From contig NC_092801.1 of assembly GCF_918797505.1 (NCBI RefSeq), forward strand, positions 14,570,001 to 14,634,000: DNA of 64,000 nucleotides. Direction: 5' to 3'. Position numbers and translations under genes: made by a program. This document shows positions 40,780 through 51,479 of this stretch, piece after piece. Positions within the stretch are counted from its first letter, which is position 1. Each line of letters opens with the position of its first letter. Source of the DNA: Bemisia tabaci (lineage: Eukaryota > Arthropoda > Insecta > Hemiptera > Aleyrodidae). Below the pieces are notes generated by a model. The model was given only the letters and a program-made list of their open reading frames with translations. It made no database searches and was not told the origin of the DNA.

Positions 40780-41012
40780 AAAATAAAAATTAATTTGAAA
40801 AAAAGCAAGAGTTGATGATAACTAACCCAGCTAATTTTGAAGTACCTATATTTGATGAAGTAGGGATCAGTTTTGAGGCCAACGTTTACCAAGTGCTAAA
40901 AACGTTGTGAACAATCACGAATTTTGATCAAATGATTTTTTTCTGCCCATTGGGAATATTTCATGGTCATAAAGCAATAAAATTCTTAGAATATCATATC
41001 AATGTAAGATGG

Positions 41013-41155
41013 AATTATTGACCATTTGCCTTAATAAGTACAGATTCCTTCTCTATAGCCTCCCTCTTGATTCTTATCATAGAATTATTGACCATTTGCC
41101 TTAAAAAGTACAGATTCCTCCTCTAGCCTCCCTCTAGATTTTTATCCTTCCATTT
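41013..41155 (+). repeat. 70-bp tandem duplication
   Basis: GAATTATTGACCATTTGCCT through GCCTCCCTCTTGATTCTTAT is repeated directly after itself with small changes (CTTAATAAG versus CTTAAAAAG). Confidence 0.85.
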
Positions 41156-41186
41156 AATAACGAGTTTACTTTTTTATTTTTTCCAG

Positions 41187-41220
41187 AAACCTGTGCTGTG
41201 AGCTGCAACCCCGACGCAAG
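41187..41220 (+). other. Candidate 34-nt internal exon
   Basis: A pyrimidine-rich acceptor (TTTTTTATTTTTTCCAG, ending 41186) is followed by 34 nt of balanced composition (41187-41220). Then comes GTATGTAAAT, a strong donor match. One frame reads ETCAVSCNPDA-like residues, another NLCCELQPRRK; a third contains TGA. It is the best paired acceptor/donor I found, in sequence otherwise free of transposon termini. A small exon of an unidentified gene or long non-coding RNA is possible, as is chance. Confidence 0.25.
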
Positions 41221-41389
41221 GTATGTAAATCATTGTTGCACTTATTACTGCATTCATGAATGTCTCCTCGTCTCTCGAGTAAAGTGTGTCAAAATATCTG
41301 AAGCAGACCTGTCGAGTCACTTATTCTTCCACTAATAGGTTTAAGTTTCACTGTGTATTCATTTATTTGCAGCCAGGTCAAGGTATCAT

Positions 41390-43560
41390 CTGTCAAGATT
41401 TAGATGCGATTGTATGTGGTATCACGCGAAATTGAAGGAGATTCATAGCTTTTCTTCTATCTGAATTCACTACGCTCACGAAAATTATACTCTCATCTAT
41501 GTTAATTTCGCATATTTTCCTCGATCGAAGCGAAAATTTTGTGATTTTTAATGTTCTTCATCAATCGCTGTAAAATTTGCGTACACGCCGCGATATCGAA
41601 GCAAATAACGCGTAATCTTCAATCATTTTATAAAACCTCTAGAATTAACGCGTTTTTTTCCGTGATACCACGTTGATTATTATGTAATTTCTTTCTTTTT
41701 TTTCTTCTTTTTTCTTTTTTCAAAATTGCCATGGTAAAAAGAATTTCGCCCAATACCCAGATGAAAAGCTTTTTCAAAGGACGTAAGGAATCCAACGGAA
41801 ATAACGCGTACTTCTCTCGATATTGCTATGAAATTCGCGGAAAATCTCAATTTTTAAGAGTCGGAATCGAAGCGAGTAACTATTCGAACTCCAGAGTTGG
41901 TTTGTGGTATCACGTGAAATTGAAGGAGAATCTTGGCTTTTTGCCTTTCTATAAAAGTTACTAATGTATATGAATTTCATGTTTAAATCGATGTAAAAGC
42001 CGTGATTCTTTCGCGGTACTTATGTGAAAATTGTGTTATCTTTTGTGATCCTTATCAATCGCTGAAAAATTCGCGTATTTCCGCGATATTAACGGTGAAT
42101 TACTCATATTTTTAATATCTCTCTGTTCAGCAGTCTAAATTGAGACGAGCAACTATTCGATCTCGAGAGTTTGTATGTGGTATCACGCGGAATTGAAGGA
42201 GAATCATGGTTCTTCGCCCTTCTAAAGTTACCGATGTTAATGCATTGTATGCTTGAATCGATTTAAAAGCTGTGATTTTTCCATGGTACAGAAGTGGGAA
42301 CTGCAGTCTGTTCTGTGATATTTATCAACAGCTGGTTTATTTTCCGCGATATTAAGGGTACATTACTCGTAATTTTCATTGATTCCACTAATTCGCATGA
42401 AAAATTGCGTATGTGCATCTCTTGATATTAACAAATTCGCGAAATATCTCTCATTTTAACAGTCCGACTGGAAGCGAGCAACTATTTGAACTCCAGAGTT
42501 GGTATGTGGTATCATGCGAAATTGAAGGAGAATCATGATTCCTCGCCTTTCGAATGTTACTGACGTTCATGAATTTTTTGCTTTAATCGATACTGTGATT
42601 TTTCCGCGGTGTTGATGTGAAAATTTTGTTATCACTTGTGATCTTTATCAACCGCTGGAAAATTTGCGTATTTTCCGAGTTATTGAAAAAAATAACTCGT
42701 AATTTTTAACGATAGTACCGAACCGCCGGAAAAATCTCGTGTGTGCTGCGATATCGCTTATCATCGCGCGGTTCCTCATTTTCCGTAAAAATCGCACATT
42801 TTCCGCGATATCGTGATGAAAAACGTAAAAGTATTAAGGATTCAACAAATCCACTGGAAAGATCGTTCTTTTACGCGGAATGGACCACTAGACAAGGTAC
42901 GAATTTAAGCATTCTGATACATGTTTCTTCACCAGAATTTCGCGTAGAACACGATTCGCGCAACGAAAATTACTGAAGCCAACTCCTAACAAAGATATTG
43001 ACGTTTTTATTTCACACTGGTTACGAGGAATTTTAACTGCCCGCTCACAAGAAACTCAAAGCTCTACGTGAGCCAAATCGCGCACTGCAGGGGTTTCAGC
43101 GAGCCTCTCAATCGAGCAATGTTCATTTCCCACCATGTGTTTTTCAAACCATAAGTAATTTGCTATAGCTGAGCCAAAGTGTTAAGATTGAGATTGCAAG
43201 ATTTTTATATCGCAGAGACGTTCATGATAACGTTTAGCGCGCGATGTGAATCACGTAGAGCATTGAGTTTTCATGAGCGGGTGGTTTCAATTCACGCACC
43301 AAGAATTATTAAATATCTTCTTAAAGAGTTGATTTCGATAATTTTCGTTGTGCGCATCGTGTTTTACGTGAAATTTTGGTTCAGAAACATGTATCAGAAT
43401 GCTGAAATTCGTACCTTGTTTAGTGCTCCATTGAGATGAGATTCGCGTATTTTCTCTCTTTAACAAGCGGGAACCAAGCGAGCAATTATTCGAACTCCAG
43501 AGTAAGTATGTGGTATCGCATGAAGTTGAAGAAGAATCTTAGCTTTTCGCCTCGCTAATG
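41390..43560 (+). repeat. Degenerate tandem field, GTGGTATCACGYGAAATTGAAGG type
   Basis: Units of roughly 280-490 bp recur with ATTCGAACTCCAGAGT, TATGTGGTATCACGCGAAAT and TGAAGGAGAATCATG at about 41410, 41885, 42165, 42485 and 43485. Between them stand TCGCGTATTTTCCGCGATAT-like lines. It is an old relative of the younger units in the palindrome arms. A MITE interrupts it at 42880. Confidence 0.75.
42880..43431. mobile_element. TGGACCACTAGACAAGG MITE, about 550 bp
   Basis: The ends are TGGACCACTAGACAAGGTAC and GTACCTTGTTTAGTGCTCCA. Subterminal GAATTTAAGCATTCTGATAC and the GCCCGCTCACAAGAAACTCA / TGAGTTTTCATGAGCGGGTG blocks pair. The same element in the opposite orientation is at 56921-57476, and a worn left part at 59985-60128. 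Confidence 0.85.
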
Positions 43561-43847
43561 TTATTGACGTGTATAAATGTTACGCTCGAATCGATATGGA
43601 AATCTTGTATTTTCCACGATTTCAAGCTGAAATTCTGTGAGCTTTAATGGGTCTAATCAACCGTTGGAAAAATTTCGTTTTTCTCCGCGACATTGGGTTG
43701 AATAACTCGTAATCATGAATGATTTCGCAAAATCGCCAGAATAATCACGTATTTGACCGTGATGTTGCGGAGTTTACTCCGTAGTTTTCTCTTTCGTAAA
43801 AACTACACAACGCAGTTGCAAAATTGGAAAAATCTAAAAAATGAATA

Positions 43848-44059
43848 CACTGAAAAAAAAGTGAAGTTTATTTAACATTCTGGATGTAACAAAAGTGTGC
43901 GAGAACCTACAAAATGCTGAATTAACTGCTACAGAAGTTACTTTAGCAACGTCAAGATGTAAAACTAACTGCCGTAGCGGGTAATTTAGCATTTTGTGAG
44001 TTCTCGCATACTTTTTTTTACATCCAGAATGTTAAATTGACTTCACTTTTTTTTCGGTG
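43848..44059. mobile_element. CACTGAAAAAAAAGTGAAG MITE, TA target
   Basis: A 212-bp palindrome with TA on each side (43846-43847, 44060-44061). CACTGAAAAAAAAGTGAAG and TTAACATTCTGGATGTAACA face their inverses. The centre pairs CTGCTACAG-like with CTGCCGTAG-like sequence. Confidence 0.88.
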
Positions 44060-44398
44060 TAGGAAAGTCCGCCAAAATACAATCCGGAAAGAACTCGAGT
44101 TCCCTATGTTTTTGGTCATATAAACCTCCTCAGTTCAGATGAACAAGTGTTTCATAGCCGCACAAAGACTTATATTCCTTTTGTTATCTGGACTGAATCT
44201 CGCTTTCTACCACCGAAAATTCTAATGCTCCATGTATTGTGGATGAATCCTCTTGTTTTCGCCGTTTCTTATTCCCAGATTTGACCACTTTGTTTATATC
44301 GTCCTTATTTAGCATTTTAAAGTCTTTTGCGTGCTATTAATATTGCAATCAAAATAATTTTACTCGTTTGAAGAGAGAAAAAAATCAAACAAAATTAA

Positions 44399-44416
44399 CC
44401 CCCCCCCCCCCCCCCC
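44399..44416 (+). repeat. Poly(C) run
   Basis: About 17 uninterrupted C; the minus strand is a potential G-quadruplex former. Confidence 0.9.
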
Positions 44417-44849
44417 GGAAGCTTCTGTGTTACTTGCAAACTCGTCTCCTATTTTTTTGCCTACTTTTGTTGAACGATCTTTTCCTTATTACCAAGAGCA
44501 TTTCCAAAAAAACCTTAAGCACCTTTCCCCAGCGGTCCTGTTTCAAAACACAATTTTCGAGATGTCTCTCCGATCTTAACTCAAGGAAACGAATAGCGTG
44601 CATTTGTTGTTTTTAAAAATACCTACTTGTCGACCCTGGTAAAAATGGCAAGTGCTCAGATCAGTAGCACTTGCCTTTGGAACAGACCTAAGCACTGATG
44701 TCAGTGCTGCCGGGCGCTGATCTGCTACCTCAGTGTTAGGTCTGTTCCAAAGGCAAGTGCCTCTGATGTAAGTGGCACTGACCTAAGTGTCTCAGACGTA
44801 AGCGGAGTGGAAACTCCCAGAAATACTGTACAGGCAAAAATTTCGTTAA

Positions 44850-45052
44850 TTACCGATCTGCCAGGTACGTTAAGTCACTATTTGACGATCAGGGAGGGCT
44901 GCTGTGAGTTTTCAATCCCAAGCAAGTATCACAATCTTCAGGGGATGTCGCTCGTTCCCATGCGGTCTCCAATCTAAGTACTAACTACGCCCGACGTAAC
45001 TTAACTTCGGTGATCGTCCTAGCGATTGAACCACTACACTACCTGCGCGTGT
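44850..45052 (-). mobile_element. 5S-rRNA-derived SINE-like sequence
   Basis: Read on the minus strand, 45019-44950 follows the 3' half of animal 5S rRNA: GATCACCGAAGTTAAG, GTCGGGCGTAGTTAGTACTT, AGATTGGAGACCGCATGGGA. This includes the region of the internal polymerase III promoter. Just upstream (45047-45020) stands GTAGTGTAGTGGTTCAATCG, which resembles a tRNA gene A box rather than the 5' half of 5S. The 3' part (to about 44850) is unrelated to 5S. Chimeric 5S/tRNA-headed SINEs of the SINE3 class are known in animals. A 5S pseudogene fragment is the alternative. Confidence 0.7.
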
Positions 45053-45656
45053 ACGTGTTAGGGGCGTAATTTTACCATTTCAGGGCCCCCATTGGGCTAA
45101 TTTTGCCAGCAAATTATGATTTTGTCTTTGAATGTGAATCCGATACTTAATTTTTCTATTATTCTTTTTTAATCAATCAACATGTAAATGAAGTTTTGTA
45201 AGTTACGTTTCTTTGAAAAAAAAATGGATCGCACTAAAATTCAAAATTAAAGCTAATGATGCAAAAAAAAATAATGAAAGTTGAAATTATACAAAAAATA
45301 TAAATTAGCAGATACAAAAATTGAAAGTAAAGGAGTAAAAAAGTTAGAAAAGAATTGAAAATAAAATAGGAAAATTTTAAAAAAAATTGAGACTGAAACA
45401 TTTTAAAAACAGTTAAAACTGAAAAAAATTAAAACCAAATTTAAAACTATTTTTTTTTTATAAAAAAATAATAATGCTCAAATAAATATATCTAACTACA
45501 TATTTTAGCGGTGATAATATTTTTATCGATCTCATTTTTTGTTGTGTTTTAATTATTTAAGTGTCATCTTAAACGAAGAGGGTAAAACAAATTATTCAAG
45601 AGTGTGGCTACTTAAACTAGTTTTCCTTCCCTCTTAGAAAATTCCACCTTCTACTA

Positions 45657-46096
45657 GAGTCCCTTTATACCCAGAGTAACGACAACTCGATTATCAGCTG
45701 ACTGGCAGCCGACCTTGGCTGGCCATGGAGGCCGAAACTAGTGCACTCAAACGAACGATATTGGGGGATAAGGATCAGGAATCCTGCGATGTCTGTCACA
45801 CAGAAACAACATCAACAAATTGATCAATTAAAAAGAAAATGAGATTGGTTTGTGAATAATTTCTTAATCTATTTTCATTTTGGACCGATGGCAATAACAA
45901 TTTACTCTTGATAAACCACAATTAGGTAATATTTTCATTATTCTTGTTCACATACGAGGTACCGCCATCTTGGTGCACTAGTTTCGGCCTCCATGAGCGA
46001 GAACCAATCAGAATTGGATTTTTTTTTAGGCCACTTTCAGCCCAATCCTGGCCCAACCAAAAGTGAGTTGTCGTAACTCTGGGTATAAAGGGACTC
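45657..46096. mobile_element. TA-target GAGTCCCTTTATA MITE nested in larger element
   Basis: A 440-bp element with TA at 45655-45656 and 46097-46098. The ends GAGTCCCTTTATACCCAGAG and inverse are long. The interior holds a near-repeat of GGAGGCCGAAACTAGTGCAC in both halves. It is the reverse complement of 48870-49302, with few differences. Confidence 0.9.
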
Positions 46097-46475
46097 TACC
46101 TTCTACAAAATATGCCTCTCTGAAAGATAAAGTTTGTGGTCCCCGTGTCCCGAGGAAATATTCCCCCACGAAAATGAAATAGGGTGGGGGAAGGGGGAGC
46201 CATCTCTACTTTTTGGGAGTGAGTGCGGTTCGATTAAGATTGATGTCAGAGACTTACCCTCTGAACCAAGTCCTGACCTCAGTCCCGCTTACCTCAGAGA
46301 CATCTCTGCACTTGGGTAAGTCTTTCTCCCGACGTCAGTGCCTCTTACCTCAGTGCTGACTTCTTGGGTAAGTGCTTTAACACTTACGTCAGAGAAAACT
46401 GAACTGACCTCAGAGCAAATTGCACTGACCTCAGTGGAAAATTCACTGACCTAACACTTGCCATTTTTACCAGGG

Positions 46476-47875
46476 GAACAACTTCGTCCAGTAGCTGCAA
46501 CAGCTCTGAAATGTATCGATTTATTAGTATACATCTTATAGCTGATTGAGTCGAGAGCACTGAGGAGCACAAGCAACGGATGTTGCCTACGCTCAAAATG
46601 AAGGCGTTTTCAGTCCCTGATAATATTACGCTCTCGAACGGGTATTAGAACCGAGTTCAAATACGCCAAGGAGTTTGAGTGCGTATTCTATTCCCGCGAG
46701 AATTGTCACTCTATTTTTAAAAACTAATTTATAAGTAGTGATAGTAAGAAATAAAACATAATTAGGCATCGTTTGACTTCATCAATTTAGGCCGATTTTG
46801 GTAAAATCCGTCCGTTTTAATATGAAGAGCTCCCAAAAACGTTAAATCAAACCTAAGTTATGGTAATTTGAAGTTTAATCTGCGACGAATGACTTCAAAA
46901 TTATAATCTGCCATGTTTAGGAAACTAAATTCACGGAATGAAATGAAAACGCTAATCGGCAAATCCAGCAAGTTGGTAACATTTACTCATGGTGATGAAT
47001 TCTCCGAGGGGCCCAGGTGCTTTGACAAGAATCTGGAGGAATCATTCGGTTTTTGGCCACCCATAATCAAATCAAATCAAATACCGAGCTATTGACCGAT
47101 TTTCATTGCAATGATAAGCGCACTGAACCCATACTTCAATAAAAAAAACATTGTGCAAGAGGATGTTTATACATGTAAAAATTTTACCTTACATGGTGAA
47201 AATATGAAAAAAGTATGAGCCTAAATGTTTGCTCCGTTATTTTTTACCGTGTTAAGGTAAAATTTGTATAAATATAAAAATCTTGTACATTGTGTTTTAT
47301 CATAGCATGACCTGAGCTCTCATATCATTTTAAGTAGTGGAAATCAGCTAACAGCTCAGTATTTCCTTTGATTTCAAATTGAGAAATGTCATTGTGCTAA
47401 CCTGGAGCTGCCTCTGTTCACACCCTAGGATTTCCAAATCTGCTCTTGCAACTGAATTTTACAAAAATTCTTTTTCCAAAACATTTGCTTCAGTCCTCCA
47501 TGGTCCATTTTTCTTTTGACGGTCAAGTACTCAATCTAAACACGTGTTTTTGAATTTCCATCGTCAAATCAAAAGCATGCGTTTGCTTCTCCAGCAGACA
47601 GCAATGCATAGAGAAGTATGCGATATTGCGTTCTCTCTGTTTGAAGGCGTTCGGTAGATTAGGTCCAGCCGCTAGCGCGCCAGCCTTTTCACAATCAACC
47701 ATACATCGTACTTTGTAGGTTGTTTATTCTTTTCCTTTTTCAAAGAATAAGGTATCGTGAACAAACCCAATAAAACACTGGCTCGAAAATATACATTCAC
47801 CGCGCGTATTAAATATCTGAATTTCATGACTCAACTTCTTGTATCTTCAACCCGTTCTCACCCGTAGTATTAAAT
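46476..47875. other. Mostly unassigned stretch
   Basis: No supported gene. A decayed piece of the GGCGGATCCAGCAA MITE lies at about 46960-47045 (AAATCCAGCAAGTTGGTAAC, GGGCCCAGGTGCTTTGACAA). A weak palindrome at 47148-47303 pairs ACATTGTGCAAGAGGATG with CTTGTACATTGTG. Confidence 0.4.
47148..47303. repeat. AT-rich palindrome
   Basis: ACATTGTGCAAGA and GTAAAAATTTTACCTTAC on the left face GTTAAGGTAAAATTTGTA and TCTTGTACATTGTG on the right. A small MITE or a chance AT-rich hairpin. Confidence 0.5.
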
Positions 47876-48270
47876 GGACCACATTTTCCAAGAAGGAACC
47901 ATTATTTATCTGGCTCATCTCAGAAACAACATATCGACGGTGAAACTACCAAACCACGTATCTCGGTTTGCGACGTCGCAGACTTCCTGTCATACTTTAT
48001 TTTTTAAATGAAAAACTACTTGACGTCCTGTCTTGAAAATTTCTGTGATTTTTCCTCCTCGTGCGGAGAAAATTCTGTGAAAATTTCAAGGAATGATATT
48101 GATTTGGTCTACTTCAAAAAAATAAAATGCGAGCGTAGATTTTTAAACACCGCAAACGAGATACGTGGTTTGGTAGTTTCACCGTCGATATATGCCATCG
48201 GTTTCCCTATGCAGAAAGGTCATCTTATGGAAGAGCCGGAGATAGTTGTTCCTTATTGCAAAGTGTAATC
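47876..48270. mobile_element. TTGGACTGCATTTTGC-type MITE split by nested MITE
   Basis: The outer arms are GGACCACATTTTCCAAGAAG with GAACCATTATTTATCTGGC, and GCCGGAGATAGTTGTTCC with TTGCAAAGTGTAATCC. They are separated by the insertion at 47925-48190. Without the insert the outer element would be about 130 bp, the usual family size. Confidence 0.75.
47925..48190. mobile_element. CCACGTATCTC MITE, good nested copy
   Basis: ATATCGACGGTGAAACTACC and AAACCACGTATCTCGG face their inverses, giving inverted ends of about 35 bp. The interior has GACTTCCTGTCATACTTTA and GAAAATTTCAAGGAATGA. It lies inside the MITE above; the host sequence at the junction is AACATATGCC-like. Confidence 0.8.
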
Positions 48271-48396
48271 CAAATAAAGAAACCAAATTTTATAGTGACC
48301 CGTTGTATAAGAGAGCTTACAGACGATAATTAGTATAATCTGTCAATACATTTACTGAACTCAACACACTCGTCCTATTCAACACGAAGTCTTGTT

Positions 48397-48622
48397 TGGA
48401 TCACGATTAGCAGAAAGGAACCAAGTCACATTAGCTATTGCCAAATTTAAGTGGGCAATTTAAAGTTTTTTACAAGATATCGTATGTGCGGATTCCTTTG
48501 AAAAATCCAAGGGACTTGTTTCGTACCATGCAGGAAATTCACTGAAATTTGCACACGATCCGCACAACCGTTTTACAACCTTTACAGCTGATGTGGCGTG
48601 GTTCCTTCCTGCTTACACTAAA
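48397..48622. mobile_element. GGACCGC MITE
   Basis: GGATCACGATTAGCAGAAAG and GAACCAAGTCACATTAGCTA on the left; TGATGTGGCGTGGTTCCTTC and CTGCTTACAC on the right. The interior is asymmetrically shortened relative to 3983-4235. Confidence 0.7.
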
Positions 48623-48725
48623 AAAAATAATTTTGCTCACAGGGCTCCTGTACTTTATTTGTAACAGTCACGGAAGTTTCCGTTATGAGGACACAGTATT
48701 CACTTATTCAGTGCTCTCGACCGAA

Positions 48726-49508
48726 TTTGAATCAGTGAGAACGAAAACGGCGATTTTGCGACTGGGCGTCGCAGAGCGCGAGGCGGCGCTATAAAAGCGG
48801 CTTTATGTATGTAGAACGAAAACACACCAACTCGGAAAAATGAAAATAATCGAGACACACACGAAACTAGAGTCCCTTTATACCCAGAGTTAAGACAACT
48901 CACTTTTGGTTGGGCTGAAAGTGGCCTAAAAAAAAATCCAATTCTGATTGGTTCTCGCTCATGGAGGCCGAAACGAGTGCACCAAGATGGCGGTACCTCG
49001 AATGTGAACAAGAATAATGAAAATATTACCTAATTGTGGTTTATCAAGAGTAAATTGTTATTTCCATCGGTCCTAAATGAAAATAGATTAAGAAATTATT
49101 CACAAACCAGTCTCATTTTCTTTTTAATCTATCAATTTTGTTGATGTTGTTGTTTTTGTGTGACAGACATCGCAGGATTCCTGATCCTTATCCCTCAATA
49201 TCGTTCGTTTGGGTGCACTCGTTTCGGCCTCCATGGCCAGCCAAGGCCGGTTGACAGTCAGCTGATAATCGAGTTGTCTTAACTCTGGGTATAAAGGGAC
49301 TCTACACGAAACTACACAGTAGGTGAAGAAGTTAGTCTAAGGAAAATATTTTTGTTGCCATAAGACAAGTACCTAAGGACACTTTAAAGATCCAAGTTGG
49401 AATGAATGCGCTAACTTCAATGACCTTCATGAAAATTGAGTGTCCATAATGAAAATTGAGCAGTTTGGAGTCATCGAGTTGGTGTGTTTTCGTTCTCACT
49501 GATTCAGT
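48726..49508. mobile_element. TTGAATCAGTGAGAACGA element with nested TA-target MITE
   Basis: The ends are TTGAATCAGTGAGAACGAAA and TTCGTTCTCACTGATTCAG. After the left end comes a segment of about 75 bp not seen at 5037 (GCGACTGGGCGTCGCAGAGC, then TATAAAAG). A second AGAACGAAAACACACCAACT resumes the family sequence. The host reads ACACACGAAAC, then the insertion 48870-49302, then ACACGAAACTACAC. Confidence 0.75.
48870..49302. mobile_element. TA-target GAGTCCCTTTATA MITE nested
   Basis: 433 bp, TA at 48868-48869 and 49303-49304. It is an inverted, closely related copy of 45657-46096, about 2.8 kb away. The two could recombine or form a long stem in a transcript spanning both. Confidence 0.9.
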
Positions 49509-49700
49509 TCTGTTCTCGCAACAGGAAAATTCTGTAAGTGTAACAAAGAAATTGCAGGAGCCCAGTGAACAAAAGGTTCTGTCGTCAACTCCAACTATTT
49601 TTTTGCGTATACCGCGGCCCACTTCCTCTTTGGATTCAAGGTATAATTGTTCCGCATAAAGTGAAGCAAATCCAACGGCGGAAATTCGCTCTATAGAACT

Positions 49701-50795
49701 CTACCGTGATAGCGAAGAGAGCAGTAAGGGTTAAATTTTCGAAATCGAGTTTTCTTCAAAATTCGTCTAATCTCTTTTAGAGGAAATCACCGAAATAGCC
49801 AAAACAGCAAAATGCATCTTATTTTCATGAAAACGAGACATTGGAGAAAGCAACAAGCGCGCTAAACAAGACTTAAGTTCAGGCAAGACAGCAGTGACAA
49901 AATTCCTCCAGAGAGCCAATGAAAACAGTGCTTTCAAGTAAAGTGCCGCGCTGTTCTGCCAATTTCTAACCTGAAAATATGTTTTTTGTGTGACCAAAAC
50001 GCAACCACGAAAATCATGCAGTGGATAGCACTGAAAGGCTGTCTTGCCTTACACTATAGCCTAACATGGAAATGAATAATTCCCCTTTTATGAAATTGAA
50101 ATAAAATCGGTCGATTTTTAATCATCCAAACGATTTTTAGGAGTCTTTCGGCAGGATGTCTACAAGTCCGGAATTTCCGGAAAGTCCGGAAAGTATCCAA
50201 GTTTCACAGTCATTTCAACGGTTTTTGAAGGAGGAAGTTTTGTCCTTTAAGTGTTCGGTGTGTTATGCTGTGACTTTAACCTGAGCTGAAATTTCAGTTT
50301 TTGTAGTTTAAAATTCAGAAAACGTGCGAATTCTGTTATAAGATTTTTTTTTAAAAGAGTGCTTAAAGAAAGAGTTCAGGCAAGACAGCAGTGACAGTAA
50401 GTGACAAAATTCCTCCAGAGAGTCAAAGAAAACAGTGCTTTCAAGTTAAGTGCCGCCCTCTTCTGCTAATATCTAACCTGAAAATGGGTTTATTGCTCTG
50501 TTGTGTGTCCAAAATGCAACCACGAAAGCATGTAGAAGATAGCACTTACGGCTGTCTTGCCTAACAATAGCCTAGCATATGAATGAATAATACCTTTTTT
50601 ATTTAATTGAAATATAAAATCAGCCGATTTTTAATCATCCAAACGATTTTTAGAAGTCTTTCGGACGATTAGTGGCAATTTGACAAAGCACGGGGGCTTC
50701 TTTGAATAAAATTCTCCGGTCAAAAGCCTTTCGCTTGAGCCCGTTTTCTCAAAACTTCATTTTTGCACTTACTGCTCTCTTCGCTATCACGGCAG
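49701..50795. mobile_element. CTACCGTGATAGCGAAGAGAGC element with internal duplication
   Basis: 1.1 kb with ends CTACCGTGATAGCGAAGAG and CTCTTCGCTATCACGGCAG, continuing as AGCAGTAAG and inverse. The interior contains two copies of a segment of about 270 bp (TTCAGGCAAGACAGCAGTGA to AATCATCCAAACGATTTTTA) at about 49873-50140 and 50371-50655. The sequence GGAATTTCCGGAAAGTCCGG lies between them. A truncated relative is at 1669. Confidence 0.8.
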
Positions 50796-50899
50796 TCTAC
50801 CGACACAGATACTCTAAGGGCATCATGATAAGCCTAAAACTCCTGGACCAATCCGAGAGCGTCTTCATTTTCCTGTAATAAAAAGATCGGAATCGCTAT

Positions 50900-51072
50900 A
50901 CTGCCGTGCTAAGGAAAAACGCCGTATGAGCATTCGAGAGTTGCCAAATTCCCTCTCATAAAATTTTCGTTCCTGAGAAGAAATATCAATATTTTCCCTT
51001 GATATTTTCAGGAACTTCCGGAGAAATCGCGAATAAAATTATCTGAAAAATTGGAACGAAATACTCATAAGT
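50900..51072. mobile_element. CTGCCGTGCTAAGG MITE, left two thirds
   Basis: A clean left end CTGCCGTGCTAAGGAAAAAC through CTGAAAAATTGGAACGAAA and CTCATAAG, then an abrupt switch to AGGATTAAAACATGGGTAAA at about 51076. The right terminus is absent. Confidence 0.7.
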
Positions 51073-51075
51073 GAA

Positions 51076-51345
51076 GAAGGGGAGGATTAAAACATGGGTA
51101 AACAAGGCACTCACCGATTCAAAAATCCCATCACATTCAATCGTGAAAATTGGGCTGTCGATTCCTTCGCCAATAGGATCGCTCCATATTCCCTATGCCT
51201 TCTCTATCTATCGCTTTGTCTATCAATTTCAATTATCAGCCCCCAGAGCTAATTTTCACCAAAAATCGGCATCACTCGGCACTCACCGATTCAAAAATCC
51301 CATCACATTCAATCGCGAAAATTGGGCTGTCGATTCCTTCGCCGC
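51076..51345 (+). repeat. Repeat fragment with 178-bp-spaced duplication
   Basis: GATTAAAACATGGGTAAACA and AGGC matches the end of the inverted-repeat insertion at 56590. After it, GCACTCACCGATTCAAAAAT through GGGCTGTCGATTCCTTCGCC appears at about 51099-51170 and again at 51277-51347, with one base change (AATCGTGAAA versus AATCGCGAAA). Confidence 0.7.
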
Positions 51346-51479
51346 CGCGAAAGCGAAAGCCAGAATCACAACCGGGGGGGTGGAAATTAATAGCGAATCC
51401 GATCTGATTAGACGCTATCATCCCACCGCACCCACCCTCGATGGGGATAGCGCTCATCCAACAGACCCTCCGTGAGACG

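Larger units (their letters stand above)
44634..46475. mobile_element. CCCTGGTAAAAATGGCAAGTG element, 1.84 kb, with nested insertions
   Basis: 21-bp perfect ends, CCCTGGTAAAAATGGCAAGT(G) and inverse. Subterminal regions carry repeated CACTGACCTCAGTG-like motifs (GACCTCAGAGCAAATTGCAC, CTTACCTCAGTGCTGAC). A strong hairpin near the left end pairs GCACTTGCCTTTGGAACAGA with its inverse (44669-44761). A 5S-derived sequence (44850-45052) and a TA-target MITE (45657-46096) lie inside. No transposase frame is left. Its last 159 bp recur almost unchanged at 63841-64000. Confidence 0.8.
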
